The position numbers and the translations under genes are program-made. A stretch of 64,000 bases of DNA. Source: Streptomyces noursei. Its GTDB lineage: Bacteria; Actinomycetota; Actinomycetes; Streptomycetales; Streptomycetaceae. The notes under the pieces were generated by a model. That model searched no databases and was not told where the DNA came from. It saw only the letters and a program-made list of their open reading frames with translations. Positions 34,549 through 44,073 of this stretch are shown here, piece after piece. The number at the start of each line of letters is the position of its first letter. The stretch's first letter is position 1. The stretch spans positions 372,001 to 436,000 of the forward strand of contig NZ_CP070326.1 of assembly GCF_016917755.1 (NCBI RefSeq). The letters run 5' to 3'.

Positions 34549-34893
34549 TCAGGACGGCATGCGCGTTCTCGGATCGGGTATCGCATGGCGACGGCCGCCT
34601 CTCGTCGCGGCCCGTTTCACCTTGCGCGGCTTTCGCTGGCCGCACACCGAACAGCGCCCCTCGACCACTCCGATGAGCTGCGCCTGCGCACCGTACCGAA
34701 ACCGGTCACTCACCACACCGGTGCAGCCGTCGGTGCTGCACGGCGCACAGCCCACCAACTCGGCGAGCGGGGCGTGCCCGACCGCGACGCTCCGTTTGCA
34801 GTCCAGGCACGGCAACGGATAGAGACCGTCGGGTGGGCTCTTGATGTAGGGCACAGCGTCCGCACTGCTGCACAAAGGGCAGATCCAGGCCAT
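34549..34893 (-). CDS. Multi-CxxC zinc-ribbon-like protein
   Basis: This 114-residue protein contains four CxxC knuckles (CPLC, CLDC, CAPC and CSVC) plus a further Cys (DGCTG), enough for two zinc sites, and ends in a very basic tail (RKPRKVKRAATRGGRR). The layout suggests a small nucleic-acid-binding or protein-adaptor protein. GGAGG precedes the ATG at 34893. It is the first of three small genes on the minus strand, with no recognised partner nearby. I do not recognise the family. Confidence 0.55.
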   Translation of the reverse strand: MAWICPLCSSADAVPYIKSPPDGLYPLPCLDCKRSVAVGHAPLAELVGCAPCSTDGCTGVVSDRFRYGAQAQLIGVVEGRCSVCGQRKPRKVKRAATRGGRRHAIPDPRTRMPS

Positions 34894-35001
34894 CCTCACC
34901 TCCCCTCCAAGGCACCCTCTAGTGCACAACGAGTAGGCCGATCCTGAGGTCACGGTGGTTCAGGGGGTGGCGACGGCGTTGCCATTGAACGCTGTTGCGG
35001 G

Positions 35002-35511
35002 TCAGGGCGTTGGTGACGTGAGTTGTCGGCAGATCAGTTTGTGGGCGAGCTGCGCCGTTGCGAGCAGGCCCTCGCGAGCCGTGCCGAGGTTGGCTTGCAC
35101 CGAGAATCCGTGCACGACGGATTGGACGAGCCCGGTCAGGGCCGCCGGGTCGACCCCGGCGGCCGCTTCCCCGTCCAGGTCCGGCTCGCCGTCTCGGATC
35201 GCTCGCTCGACGCGGGCGAGAAGGGTCTGCTCGTTCCAGCCTTGCAGTTCGGCGTAGTAGGCGCTGGTGTCGAGTGTGCTCGTACGGTCGGTCATCGCGA
35301 CGCTGCTGAGAAGACGGCCTGGATGTACGTCACTTGGCCGGGTGAACTCATGGACCGAGTCGATGAGGATGCGTTCGACGACGGTCCGGAGATCCTTCTC
35401 GGCGACCGCCTGCCGAGAGACCTCACAGTAGCGCTCGGCGCAGGTCCGCACCGCTTCCTCGAACAGCCCGGCACGGGCGGACCGTGTCGACCTGATCGTC
35501 GGCCAGTGCAA
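35002..35511 (-). pseudogene. TetR regulator lacking its DNA-binding domain
   Basis: The frame encodes only the second half of a TetR-type repressor (ARAGLFEEAVRTCAERYCEVSRQAV onward to ICRQLTSPTP). The part where the helix-turn-helix should stand is replaced by a short unrelated sequence, and no frame upstream restores it up to 35727. It is therefore a remnant. The ligand-binding half is uninterrupted, so the loss may be recent. Confidence 0.65.
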
Positions 35512-35727
35512 TCACGGCACGGCATGCGGCGTACCGCGCTTCTCATCGGGGAGACGGCGGGAGCGAAGACACGCTGAGGACGAGCCAAAGCCAACGGAGC
35601 CCACAGTCAACGGGCGGCTCCGGGTAGGCGAGCATGCCCACGACGGCGGCCACTGTCGCAACCACACGTCGTGGGCATGCGGCGCGGACGAGTCCCGCAC
35701 GCGCGCATACGCCGCCGATCTCGCCAA

Positions 35728-36642
35728 TCAGCGCACCACGAGCGGGGTTTGGGACGCGATGCGGGTCAGCTTCTCGGGGTTGCGGACGTAGTAGATACCG
35801 GCGATCCGACCGTCCTCGACCCGGACGGCCATGACGCCGTCGATCTCGCCGTTCACACGCAGGACGAGTGCCGGGTGGCCGTTGACCTCGGTGGCATCCC
35901 CGGTCAGCGTGGCCTCGGCCTTGGCCGAGCCACCGGCGATGAAACGGATCACCTTCTCGGCGCCGGTGATCGGCCGCAGCGCGGCCTTCTTGACGCCGCC
36001 GCCGTCGCTCACCAGGACGACCTCCGGGGCGAGCACATCGAGCAGGCCCTGCAGCTCGCCCGTTTCGAGCGCACGCCGGAACGCCTGCACGGCCGCCTGG
36101 CTCTTGTCCGCGGAGACGGCCTGGCGGGGGCGGCGGGCATCGACGTGTTGGCGGGCGCGGTGGGCGATCTGGCGAACGGCCGCGGGACTCTTGTCGACGG
36201 CGGCGGCGATCTCGTCGTAGCCGACGTCGAAGACCTCGCGGAGCACGAAGACGGCGCGTTCGGTCGGCGACAGCGTCTCCAGGACGAGCATCATCGCCAT
36301 CGACACGCTCTCGGCGAGCTCGACGTTCTCGGCCACGTCCGGTGCCGTGAGCAGTGGTTCGGGCAGCCAGGGGCCGACGTACGCCTCCTTGCGGCGCTTC
36401 ATGGCGCGCAGCCGGTTGAGTGCCTGCCGGGTCGTGACCCGTACCAGGTAGGCGCGCTGGTCCTGCACCTGCCCCAGGTCGACCGTGCCCCATCGCAGCC
36501 AGGTCTCCTGGAGGACGTCCTCCGCGTCGGCCGCCGAACCAAGCATCTCGTACGCGACGGTGAAGAGCAGGTTGCGATGGGCCATGAACGCCCCGGTCGC
36601 CGGGTCGGTGGCGTCGTTGCCGACCGTGCTGGCTTCGTTCAT
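35728..36642 (-). CDS. ECF41-group sigma factor with C-terminal SnoaL-like domain
   Basis: This 304-residue sigma factor has region 2 (LLFTVAYEMLGSAADAEDVLQETWLRW) and region 4 (LSPTERAVFVLREVFDVGYDEIAAAVDKSPAAVRQ). A SnoaL-like tail follows (about 195-304). The ECF41 hallmarks are present: WLPEP in the linker, a DGGG block in the tail (SDGGGVKKAAL) and NPEKL at the end. In this group the tail acts in cis in place of an anti-sigma factor, and a target is usually a neighbouring oxidoreductase or SnoaL/carboxymuconolactone-like gene. Here the SnoaL-like gene at 36975 lies divergently. The ATG at 36642 is chosen because it starts the conserved N terminus. Confidence 0.9.
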   Translation of the reverse strand: MNEASTVGNDATDPATGAFMAHRNLLFTVAYEMLGSAADAEDVLQETWLRWGTVDLGQVQDQRAYLVRVTTRQALNRLRAMKRRKEAYVGPWLPEPLLTAPDVAENVELAESVSMAMMLVLETLSPTERAVFVLREVFDVGYDEIAAAVDKSPAAVRQIAHRARQHVDARRPRQAVSADKSQAAVQAFRRALETGELQGLLDVLAPEVVLVSDGGGVKKAALRPITGAEKVIRFIAGGSAKAEATLTGDATEVNGHPALVLRVNGEIDGVMAVRVEDGRIAGIYYVRNPEKLTRIASQTPLVVR

Positions 36643-36913
36643 CTGTGGGACCCCCGAGGGAAGCGGACAACCCATGTCTGTGCTGGCACGGGCCGAAGAA
36701 CTCCATACACGATGAATCATCGCGGAAGCCAGGGCTGTTGCGCGTCCCTGAGCGCGAGGAGGGCTGCCAACGCAGTGGCGATGTGGCGTGGATCATGCCG
36801 GTGCCCGCGCACCGGAACAGGGACGACGACATGGCAAGCTACGTGTCACCACCGCCCATTTGCAGCCCTGTTGTCCCTGCGGCTCGCACGCCGCAGAACG
36901 CCTGCCTCCGTAG

Positions 36914-36961
36914 ATCGTCCGTCTTCGCACATCGCCCGTCTTCGTAGATCGCCCGTCTTCG
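36914..36961 (+). repeat. Three 17-bp-spaced iterons before the SnoaL-like gene
   Basis: ATCG(T/C)CCGTCTTCG occurs at 36914-36927, 36931-36944 and 36948-36961, each copy exactly 17 bp after the last. The final copy ends 13 bp before the SnoaL-like ATG and runs into its ribosome-binding site. They lie in the divergent region with the ECF41 gene. The remainder of the gap (36643-36913) shows no gene. Confidence 0.75.
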
Positions 36962-36974
36962 CTTGGGGGAGACC

Positions 36975-37448
36975 ATGTCCGCATCCATCCGCACGCCCGC
37001 CGGTCCCATGTCGAGCTGCCGGGCCATCGAGAACCTGATCGCACGTTATGCCGAGCTCGTGGACGACGGCGATTTCGCAGGGCTCGGCGTCCTTCTCGCC
37101 GACGCCACCTTCACAGGCAGCGGCGAGGCGGTGAGCGGGCGGGACGCGATCGAGAAGATGTTCCGGGACACTCTGATCGTCTACGCAGACGGCACGCCGC
37201 AAACCCAGCACGTCATCAGCAACGTCGCCATCGAGGTCGACGAACAGGCGGGCACGGCGGTCTCGCGTTCGTACGTCACCGTGTTGCAGGCGCTGCCCGA
37301 CCTGCCGCTCCAACCCATCGCCGGCGGTCGGTACCACGACCGCTTCGAGCGCGATGCCGGGCGGTGGCGCTTCGTGGAACGACAGGTCCGCATCAACCTG
37401 GTCGGCGACGTGAGCCGCCATCTGCGCCAGGCTTCCGCACAGCAGTAG
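36975..37448 (+). CDS. SnoaL-like / NTF2-fold protein
   Basis: This 157-residue protein has the NTF2-like pattern: IENLIARYAELVDDGDFAGLGVLLADATFTG, a second block VSGRDAIEKMF, HVISNVAIEVD, and a strand pair in GRYHDRFERDAGRWRFVERQV. Family members are small cyclases, hydrolases or binding proteins. GGGGGAG precedes the ATG. It is divergent from the ECF41 sigma factor and stands behind three iterons, so it is a plausible sigma target or co-regulated gene. The substrate is unknown. Confidence 0.85.
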   Translation: MSASIRTPAGPMSSCRAIENLIARYAELVDDGDFAGLGVLLADATFTGSGEAVSGRDAIEKMFRDTLIVYADGTPQTQHVISNVAIEVDEQAGTAVSRSYVTVLQALPDLPLQPIAGGRYHDRFERDAGRWRFVERQVRINLVGDVSRHLRQASAQQ

Positions 37449-37878
37449 TCCCTCCCCCGGGGACGTGCCTGCTTGCCAGGATCCTGCGGTGGACCGTGAA
37501 CAGATCTCTCGGCCTGCCCACGCGGATCATGTGCCGATGGAGTGCAACTCCTCCATGCGACGGGCGCGCATGTTCGATGACGGGAACGGATGGCCGAGTG
37601 GGCTGCTGGTGAGCGGGGCGCGCCATCTCTGTGCGCGTGCATGCCGCCGACCTCGTCGGGTTCTCGTATCGCGCCTGGTCAGGCGTGTTGCGTCGGGGCG
37701 GGATCAGCTCCGCGCGCTGCGCTGCCGGGCCTTTCGGCCTTTCGCCGGATGCATCCTTTCAACAGGTTCACGCACTTGGCGGCGGGATGGGCTTCCGCCG
37801 ACTGCGGTGTTCCGGGTCTCCTGGAAGTTGCACGCGGCCGGTGGCTGAAACGCAGCGCTGTCGCGGAAGGAGCACGGG
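37449..37878. other. Intergenic gap with no gene recognised
   Basis: These 430 bp lie between the SnoaL-like gene and the dxs remnant, both on the plus strand. No frame yields recognisable protein. The last 30 bp contain GGAAGGAGC, the ribosome-binding site of dxs. Confidence 0.6.
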
Positions 37879-39346
37879 ATGGCGACGACCCTATCGGACA
37901 GCCCTTTGTCGCTGTGGGAGCGAGTGGCCGACCCGGGCGTACTGCGTGCGCTTCCCGCCGACCAACTACCGCTGCTGGCACACGAGATCCGCCAGGTCCT
38001 GGTGGATCGGGTGTGTGCGACGGGCGGGCACCTGGGCCGGAATCCGGGAATGGTGGAGCTCACCCTGGCCCTGCACCGGGTCTTCGACTCCCCGCGCGAT
38101 GCGCTCGTCTTCGACACCGGCCATCAGACTTATGTGCAAAAGTTGTTGACTGGGCGTCAGGAAGACAACGACAACGGCCGCTCGTACGCGCCCACCGTCG
38201 GTGCCCTGGCCGAGCAGTTGGGCGCCCTCCGGCACGGGGGTGGAACGGGGGCGTGCCGGAATTTCTTCACCGTCCTGGGCTTCGTCTACTTCGGCCCCGT
38301 CGACGGGCACGACACAGGTGGGGTGGAGGTCGTGCTGCGCCGGGCCCGGGCGATGAACCGGCCGGTGGTGGTACATGTGGTGACCGTCAAGGGCAAGGGA
38401 CATCGGCCCAGCGAGACGGACACGGTGGACTGCCTGGGCACCGTCAACGCGGTCGTCCCGGCCTCCGCACGCGGCGGCACCAGGAGTTCGACACGCTCGT
38501 GGACGAGCGTGTTCGGGCAGGCCCTGGTCGAGCTGGCCGCTGCGCACCCGGAAGTGGTGGCGGCGAGTGCGGCGATGCTGCAGCCCACCGGTCTCGGGCC
38601 GATGCGGGAACGCTTCCCCCGGCGGGTCTTCGACGTCGGCATCGCCGAACAGCACGCGGTGACGTCCGCGGCCGGTCTGGCGATGGGGGGTCTGCACCCG
38701 GTCGTCGCGATCTACGCGACGTTTGTGAACCGGGTGTGCGACCAGGTGCTGCTCGATGTCGCCCTGCACCGGCTGCCGGTCACGTTCGTGCTGGACAGGG
38801 CCGGGATCACCGGCCCGGACGGTGCCTCGCATCACGGCATGTGGGACCTGAGCCCGCTGTCCATGGTCCCCGGCCTGCGCCTCGCCGCACCTCGGGAGGC
38901 CGCCCGACTGCCGGCGCTCCTCGCCGAGGCGGTTGCCTGGGACGAGGGGCCGACTGTCGTGCGCCTGCCCAAGGCCACCGCGGGCGCCTCCATCGAGGCC
39001 GTGGCGCATCGGGTGCACGGTCGCAGATCCCCGCTGGGTCCTCCCCGTCAACCCCGCCCTGCCGTCGCTGTCGGCCCGCCACCAGGTGGTGGTGAGCATC
39101 GAGGACGGCGTACGGACCGGCGGAGTCGGTGCGGCCCTGTCGCAACAGTGCCAGGACCACGGCATCCCCACGCGCGTGCACACACTCGGTCCGCCGCGGG
39201 CCTTCATCCCGCACGGCCCCCGCAACCAGCTCCACGCCCAGGCCGGTCTGGACGCCCCTGGTGTCGTACAGGCAGTCCGCACGGCAACCGCCAACCGGCC
39301 CGCGCACAGGCTTTCATCCCTTCAGAGGCACGGAGGTGCTGGATGA
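37879..39346 (+). pseudogene. dxs: 1-deoxy-D-xylulose-5-phosphate synthase, internally deleted and frameshifted
   Basis: The N terminus is normal ([39 protein letters not shown] in segments). The protein then jumps straight to [12 protein letters not shown], losing the region with the thiamine diphosphate GDG motif. The junction is the repeat GACAACGACAAC near 38164, so the deletion is in frame. The following segment before [11 protein letters not shown] also looks short. The middle is intact ([17 protein letters not shown], with the catalytic Glu; [13 protein letters not shown]). Near 39015-39035 the frame shifts: the true C terminus ([20 protein letters not shown] to 39346) is in another frame. 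It cannot make deoxyxylulose phosphate, so a second dxs must exist elsewhere. Confidence 0.85.
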
Positions 39347-40533
39347 CCACCTTCGATCACGGCCCGGCCGCCCCGCCCTCGTCGCAGGTTCCGGTGCGCC
39401 GCCGCTCCCGGCAGATCCACGTCGGGACCGTACCCGTCGGCGGCGGCGCACCGGTCAGCGTGCAGACCATGACCACCACCAACGCGGCCGAGGTGGACGC
39501 CACGTTGCGGCAGATCGCCGCAGTCACCGCGGCCGGCTGCGACATCGTGCGGGTCGCCGTCCCCACGCAGGACGACGCCGCGGCACTGCCCGCGATCGTG
39601 GCGAAGTCGCCGATCCCGGTGATCGCCGACATCCACTTCCAGCCCCGCTACGTCTTCGCCGCCCTCGATGCCGGCTGCGCGGCGGTCCGCGTCAACCCGG
39701 GCAACATCAAACGCTTCGACGGACGGATTGCCGAGATCGCCCTGGCGGCCTCGGCGGCCGGGGTGCCGATCCGCATCGGTGTCAACGCCGGTTCCCTGGA
39801 CGCCCGTCTGCTCGCCAAGCACGGCGCCGCGACGCCGGAGGCACTGGTGGAGTCCGCACTGTGGGAGTGCTCACTGTTCGAGGACCACGGATTCCAGGAT
39901 CTGAAGATCGCGGTCAAGCACCCCGACCCGCTCACGGTGATCGCCGCGAACCGGCTCCTCGCGAGCCGCTGCGACTACCCGCTGCACCTGGGGGTGACCG
40001 GGGCCGGTCCCACCTTGCGGGGAGCCGTCAAGTCAGCCGTCGCGTTCGGAATCCTGCTGTCCGAGGGCATCGGGGACACCCTCCGCGTCTCGCTGTCGGC
40101 CGACCCGGTCGAGCAGGTCACGGCGGGCTGCCACATCCTGGCCTCCCTGGGCCTGCGCCCCCGCAGGCTGGAGATCGTCTCCTGCCCCGGCTGCGGCGGG
40201 TTGCAGGTCGACATCCACAAGCTCGCTGCCCAGGTAGCAGCCGCATTCGACGGCTTTCCGCATCCCCTGCGCATCGCCGTGATGGGCTGCGTCGTCAACG
40301 GCCCGGGCGAATCACGCGAAGCCGACCTCGGCGTCTCCTGCGGCAACGGCAAAGGCCAGATCTACCGCCATGGCCAAGTCATCAGGACCGTGCCGGAGAG
40401 CCGCGTCGTCGACGCCCTCCTCGACGAAGCCCTCACTCTGATCAGCGGCGCAGCCCCGACCCCGACAAGCACAGCCGAGCCGACGACGAAGCCCCACCCC
40501 GAAGCCCCACCCCGACACCGCCGAGGCAGGTGA
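39343..40533 (+). CDS. ispG: 4-hydroxy-3-methylbut-2-enyl diphosphate synthase (flavodoxin type)
   Basis: This 396-residue enzyme of the MEP pathway converts cyclic methylerythritol diphosphate to HMBPP. The TIM barrel is complete ([45 protein letters not shown]). The [4Fe-4S] ligands are in [11 protein letters not shown] and [10 protein letters not shown]. The dxs frame runs on without a stop into this gene, giving a false fusion. The real start is the ATG at 39343, where the family N terminus ([13 protein letters not shown]) begins and GGAGG lies upstream. It is a likely second copy dedicated to a terpenoid cluster, followed six bases later by the polyprenyl synthase. Confidence 0.93.
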   Translation: MTTFDHGPAAPPSSQVPVRRRSRQIHVGTVPVGGGAPVSVQTMTTTNAAEVDATLRQIAAVTAAGCDIVRVAVPTQDDAAALPAIVAKSPIPVIADIHFQPRYVFAALDAGCAAVRVNPGNIKRFDGRIAEIALAASAAGVPIRIGVNAGSLDARLLAKHGAATPEALVESALWECSLFEDHGFQDLKIAVKHPDPLTVIAANRLLASRCDYPLHLGVTGAGPTLRGAVKSAVAFGILLSEGIGDTLRVSLSADPVEQVTAGCHILASLGLRPRRLEIVSCPGCGGLQVDIHKLAAQVAAAFDGFPHPLRIAVMGCVVNGPGESREADLGVSCGNGKGQIYRHGQVIRTVPESRVVDALLDEALTLISGAAPTPTSTAEPTTKPHPEAPPRHRRGR

Positions 40534-40539
40534 CCGCCC

Positions 40540-41637
40540 GTGACCGCCACCGTCCCCGTCCGCTCCTCCCCCACGCCGCCGGACCTCGACGGCCTGCGCC
40601 ACGACGTCGACACCGTGCTCCGCCAGTTCCTGCAGGAGAAGACCGCCGCTGCCGCAGCCCGCAATCTCCCCGATCAGGCGGCCCGCACACTGGAGGAATT
40701 CCTGTCCGCCGGGGGAAAACGCCTGCGGCCCATGCTGTGCGCGCTCGGCTGGCAGGCGTCCACCGCCACGCCGCTGCCGAAGCCGGTGGTGAGGGTGGCG
40801 GCCGGTCTGGAGATGTTCCATGCCTTCTGCCTCATCCACGACGACATCATCGACGACAGCGCCACCCGCCGCGGCGCGCCGACCGTTCACCGCACCCTGG
40901 CTGCCCACCATGCGGCACACCGCCCTGGCCCGCTCGCCGAGCGCCTGGGGGCCTCCTGCGCACTCCTCATCGGCGATCTCGCCCTGACCTGGGCCGATGA
41001 GCTGGTGCACACAGCTGGACTGACGAACAGTCAACTCTCAGCGTTGCAGCCTGTACTGAACACCATGCGCACCGAGGTGATCTACGGCCAGTACCTGGAC
41101 GTCACCGCCACCGGATGCCCCACTCCCGACCTGGAACGCGCCCTGGCCATCATCCGCTACAAGACCGCCAAGTACACCTGTGAAAGCCCCCTCCACATCG
41201 GTGCCGTCCTCGGCGGCGCCCCGGCACAGCTCCTGCGTGAACTGACCGACTACGCCGTGCCGCTGGGCGAAGCCTTCCAACTGCGCGACGACCTGCTGGG
41301 TGTCTTCGGCAACCCGAAGGTGACGGGCAAGTCCCACGTCGAGGACCTGCGCGAGGGCAAGCACACCATGCTCGTCGCCCTCGCCCTGCGCGACGCGTCA
41401 CCGGCCCATGCCACCGTCCTCCGCTGCCTGATCGGCAACCCCCACCTCACCGAGGCGGACGCCACCCAGATCCGTAACATCCTGACCGTCACCGGCGCCC
41501 GCACCCACGTCGAGAACATGATCAGCCAACGGCGTGCACACGCCCTCCATCTGCTCGGCTCCGCGCGCAGGATTCGCCCAGCGGCCCGAAACTCCCTGCG
41601 GCGACTGGCGGAGGCCACGACGAAGCGGACCGCATGA
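40540..41637 (+). CDS. Polyprenyl (probably geranylgeranyl) diphosphate synthase
   Basis: This 365-residue trans-prenyltransferase extends allylic diphosphates with isopentenyl diphosphate. Both metal-binding sites are present: the first Asp-rich motif DDIIDD (residues 101-106, LIHDDIIDDSATRRG) and the second in LRDDLLGVFG, where the last Asp of the usual DDxxD is Gly, common in actinomycete enzymes. GGKRLRP near residue 58 binds isopentenyl diphosphate. The aromatic residue upstream of the first motif (FHAFCLIH) does not settle chain length; GGPP is the usual product for this group. It is six bases behind ispG, the end of the isoprenoid block. Other terpenoid genes would be needed to use the product. 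Confidence 0.9.
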   Translation: MTATVPVRSSPTPPDLDGLRHDVDTVLRQFLQEKTAAAAARNLPDQAARTLEEFLSAGGKRLRPMLCALGWQASTATPLPKPVVRVAAGLEMFHAFCLIHDDIIDDSATRRGAPTVHRTLAAHHAAHRPGPLAERLGASCALLIGDLALTWADELVHTAGLTNSQLSALQPVLNTMRTEVIYGQYLDVTATGCPTPDLERALAIIRYKTAKYTCESPLHIGAVLGGAPAQLLRELTDYAVPLGEAFQLRDDLLGVFGNPKVTGKSHVEDLREGKHTMLVALALRDASPAHATVLRCLIGNPHLTEADATQIRNILTVTGARTHVENMISQRRAHALHLLGSARRIRPAARNSLRRLAEATTKRTA

Positions 41638-41844
41638 CGACGCATGTGCTGCCCGTACCCCCCTGCTACAGCGGCAGTGGTAGGTGCAGTTGAGTCACTT
41701 GGTCCGGTCGACAGCCGATGGCTGATGGTGGCGCCGTCTTGCGCCACGGTCCGTCACCGTGTTCCCCCGGGGGTACCCTACGTTCCCCCTTTGGTGCTGC
41801 AATGCGTGGCAATGAACTGGACTGCTGCGTAGGGGGGTTGCACT

Positions 41845-42336
41845 GTGCTGTATGTGCGCGATCTGGTGCGCGAAGTGGTGGCAGAGCACGCGGCCCACGA
41901 GTTGCCGCTCGTCGACAGCCTGCGGACGTTGGACGACGGCCGGGTCATCCGCACCCTCGCCGCGGGCGGGCAGAAGCGGGAACCGCTCGGGTTCGGCTAT
42001 GCCGAAGTGTCCGCGCTGGTCACGCCGGTTGTCTGGCTCGTCCTCGATCAGGCGGCCCGCCGTACGGTGGACCGGGCCACGGAGGGCCTGTTGGCGCGCG
42101 GCCGGGCCGGCGTGCGCAGGCTGCTGCGCCGGGCACCGAACACGGCGAAACACACGCTGATCACGCTGGACCCCGGCGAATTGGCGCTGGTCAGAACGCA
42201 CATCGTGGAACAGGCGACCCAGCGGGGCGTCGATCGCCGGGCGGCCGAGGCGTTGGCCGACAGCGTCGTGGCGCGGATCGCGACGTCGGCCGCGGCCGAC
42301 GCGGAACACCCCGAAACCCCCGGCACCGCCTCGTGA
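41845..42336 (+). CDS. Conserved hypothetical protein with a hydrophobic central segment
   Basis: I do not recognise a named family. The 163-residue protein starts with GTG behind AGGGGGG (seven bases). The N-terminal half is acidic and ends in a hydrophobic stretch EVSALVTPVVWLVLDQAARR, which may insert in a membrane or helical core. The centre is basic (LLRRAPNTAKHTLITL) and the C terminus is helical and acidic. Genes of this shape occur singly in streptomycetes. It lies between the isoprenoid block and a divergent SDR/XRE pair and has no clear partner. Confidence 0.55.
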   Translation: MLYVRDLVREVVAEHAAHELPLVDSLRTLDDGRVIRTLAAGGQKREPLGFGYAEVSALVTPVVWLVLDQAARRTVDRATEGLLARGRAGVRRLLRRAPNTAKHTLITLDPGELALVRTHIVEQATQRGVDRRAAEALADSVVARIATSAAADAEHPETPGTAS

Positions 42337-42431
42337 AGGGCGCCGGGCGGTGAAGGCCCTCGCCGCGCTCCGGAGCGTGACCGGGGCCGGTGGCGCCCTG
42401 GGCCAGCGGGTCGAGGAAGGCCGTCCCGCGT

Positions 42432-43148
42432 TCACCACGGCACGGGCGTTCCGTCCCAGGAGAAGAACGCGCCGGTCGGCCCGTCGTCCGGCAGAAGTGC
42501 CAGCCGGACGGCTCCCGCCGCGGCCTCCGCCGGGTCCCCGCCCGCCGAGGCCGCCCGAGAGTTGAGGTCGGTGGCCCGCAGGCCGGGGGCGAGCGCGTTG
42601 ACCTTGAAACCCTCCTCGGCCAGTGTCTGGGCGTACAGGACGGTGAGGGCGTTGAGGGCGGCCTTCGACGACCGGTACGCGGCCGCGCCGCCACTGCCGC
42701 TGGCGAACTGGGGGTTCGGGGTCGTGCTCCAGGTCAGTGATCCGGTTCCGCTGGAGACGTTGACGATTCGGGGGTGCGGGGAGCGTCGCAGGAGGGGCAG
42801 GAAGGAGTTGGTGACCGCGACGACCCCGAACACGTTGGTCTCGTACGTGCGCCGGAGGTCGTCCGTGCCGGTCTCGGTCGGCGGGGCGAGCGAGGGCGAG
42901 ATGCCCGCGTTGTTGACCAGCACGTCGAGCCGGTCCATCTGCTGCGCGGCTGCGGCGATGCTGTCCGGGTCCGTCACGTCGAGGACCAGCAGTCGTGCGG
43001 CGCCGCCGATCTCCTCGACGGCCCGCCGCCCGCGCCCGGCGTCGCGGGAGCCCGCGTACACGCGGAAACCCTCCGCGGCGAGCAGGCGGGCGATATGTTG
43101 GCCGATGCCCTTGTTGGCACCGGTGACCAGTGCTGTGCGCTCGTTCAT
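42432..43148 (-). CDS. Short-chain dehydrogenase/reductase
   Basis: This 238-residue protein is a classical SDR: TALVTGANKGIGQHIARLL (cofactor site TGxxxGIG), LVNNAGISPSL, and the catalytic Ser and the YRSSK pair in AAAYRSSKAALNALTVLYA (YxxxK). The N-terminal Arg/Ser of RVYAGSRD suggests NADP preference. The ATG at 43148 is chosen because it opens the Rossmann fold. It is divergent from an XRE regulator, so they probably form a pair, with the regulator sensing the substrate or product. The substrate is unknown. Confidence 0.9.
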   Translation of the reverse strand: MNERTALVTGANKGIGQHIARLLAAEGFRVYAGSRDAGRGRRAVEEIGGAARLLVLDVTDPDSIAAAAQQMDRLDVLVNNAGISPSLAPPTETGTDDLRRTYETNVFGVVAVTNSFLPLLRRSPHPRIVNVSSGTGSLTWSTTPNPQFASGSGGAAAYRSSKAALNALTVLYAQTLAEEGFKVNALAPGLRATDLNSRAASAGGDPAEAAAGAVRLALLPDDGPTGAFFSWDGTPVPW

Positions 43149-43219
43149 GACAGCCACGGTCCCCTGGCGGCGACCGGCCTGCCAGGGACAACCTGTACCA
43201 GGCAGCGGGAGGAGAGACC

Positions 43220-44032
43220 ATGGCGCGGCAGGAACTGGCCCGCTTTCTACGGGACCGCCGCTCGACCCTGCGTCCGCACGAGTTCGGCCTGCCCACGAAC
43301 GCCCCACGCCGGACCGCGGGACTGCGCCGCGAAGAGGTGGCGGAGCTGGCCCACATGTCCGTCGACTACTACGCGCGCCTCGAACAGGCCCGCGGCCCCC
43401 GCCCGTCGCCCCACATCCTGGACGCGCTGGCCCAGGCCCTCCGCCTGACGCCGGCCGAACGCAGCCATCTGTTCCGTCTGGCCGGAACGAGCGCGCCGCC
43501 GCCCGCCACCGGTGCCGTACGGCGCGTACGGCCGCACGTGGCCCGGATGTTGGAGCGTCTGCCGGAGACCGGCGCGATCGTCACCGACGCGGCTTACGGC
43601 GTCGTCGCCTGGAACCCACTGGCCCGTGCCTTGCTGGGCGGCGACCTCGGACGGGGAACGACGAACCTGGCCCGGCGCCGGTTCCTCGGGGAAGGGCGGA
43701 TGCCCGAGAGCTCCAGCGCCGAGGAGTTCGGGCACATCGTGGTGGCACGGCTGCGCCGGGCCGCCGACCGCTATCCGCACGACCCGCAGCTCGCCGCCCT
43801 GCTGGCCGAACTGCACGTCGGCAGCGAGGAGTTCGGCCACATCTGGGAGACCCGACCGGTCCACGCCCCCGGTCACCGCACCAAGACCCTCGACCACCCG
43901 ACGGCGGGCAGCCTTCGGTTGAACTGCGACGTACTCCTCGTCCCCGAGGACGATCAGGAGGTCGTCCTGATCACGGCCGACCCCGGATCCCCCTCGGCCA
44001 GAACCCTGCGCAGGCTGGCCTCGACGGTCTGA
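43220..44032 (+). CDS. XRE-type regulator with MmyB-like ligand domain
   Basis: This 270-residue regulator has an N-terminal helix-turn-helix (TAGLRREEVAELAHMSVDYYARLEQ) followed by a MmyB-like PAS-fold domain (YGVVAWNPLARALLG; HVGSEEFGHIWETRPV; LDHPTAGSLRLNCDVLLVPEDD). This group is abundant in streptomycetes and often regulates a divergent SDR gene, exactly the layout here. It binds a small hydrophobic ligand in its PAS domain (family knowledge). The start codons are 71 bp apart. Confidence 0.92.
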   Translation: MARQELARFLRDRRSTLRPHEFGLPTNAPRRTAGLRREEVAELAHMSVDYYARLEQARGPRPSPHILDALAQALRLTPAERSHLFRLAGTSAPPPATGAVRRVRPHVARMLERLPETGAIVTDAAYGVVAWNPLARALLGGDLGRGTTNLARRRFLGEGRMPESSSAEEFGHIVVARLRRAADRYPHDPQLAALLAELHVGSEEFGHIWETRPVHAPGHRTKTLDHPTAGSLRLNCDVLLVPEDDQEVVLITADPGSPSARTLRRLASTV

Positions 44033-44073
44033 GAGGACCGCGGTGGGCCGCGCAGGGTTCTTCGCCGGTGGGC

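Noticed and set aside
36914..36961. Possible CRISPR array because of regularly spaced repeats
   Set aside because: The 14-bp repeats have 3-bp spacers, far too short for CRISPR, and there are no cas genes nearby. It is recorded as an iteron cluster.
37879..40533. An 884-residue open reading frame that looks like a DXS-IspG fusion
   Set aside because: The C-terminal part of DXS is in a different frame after about 39020, and ispG has its own ATG and ribosome-binding site at 39343. The fusion is a by-product of the dxs frameshift.
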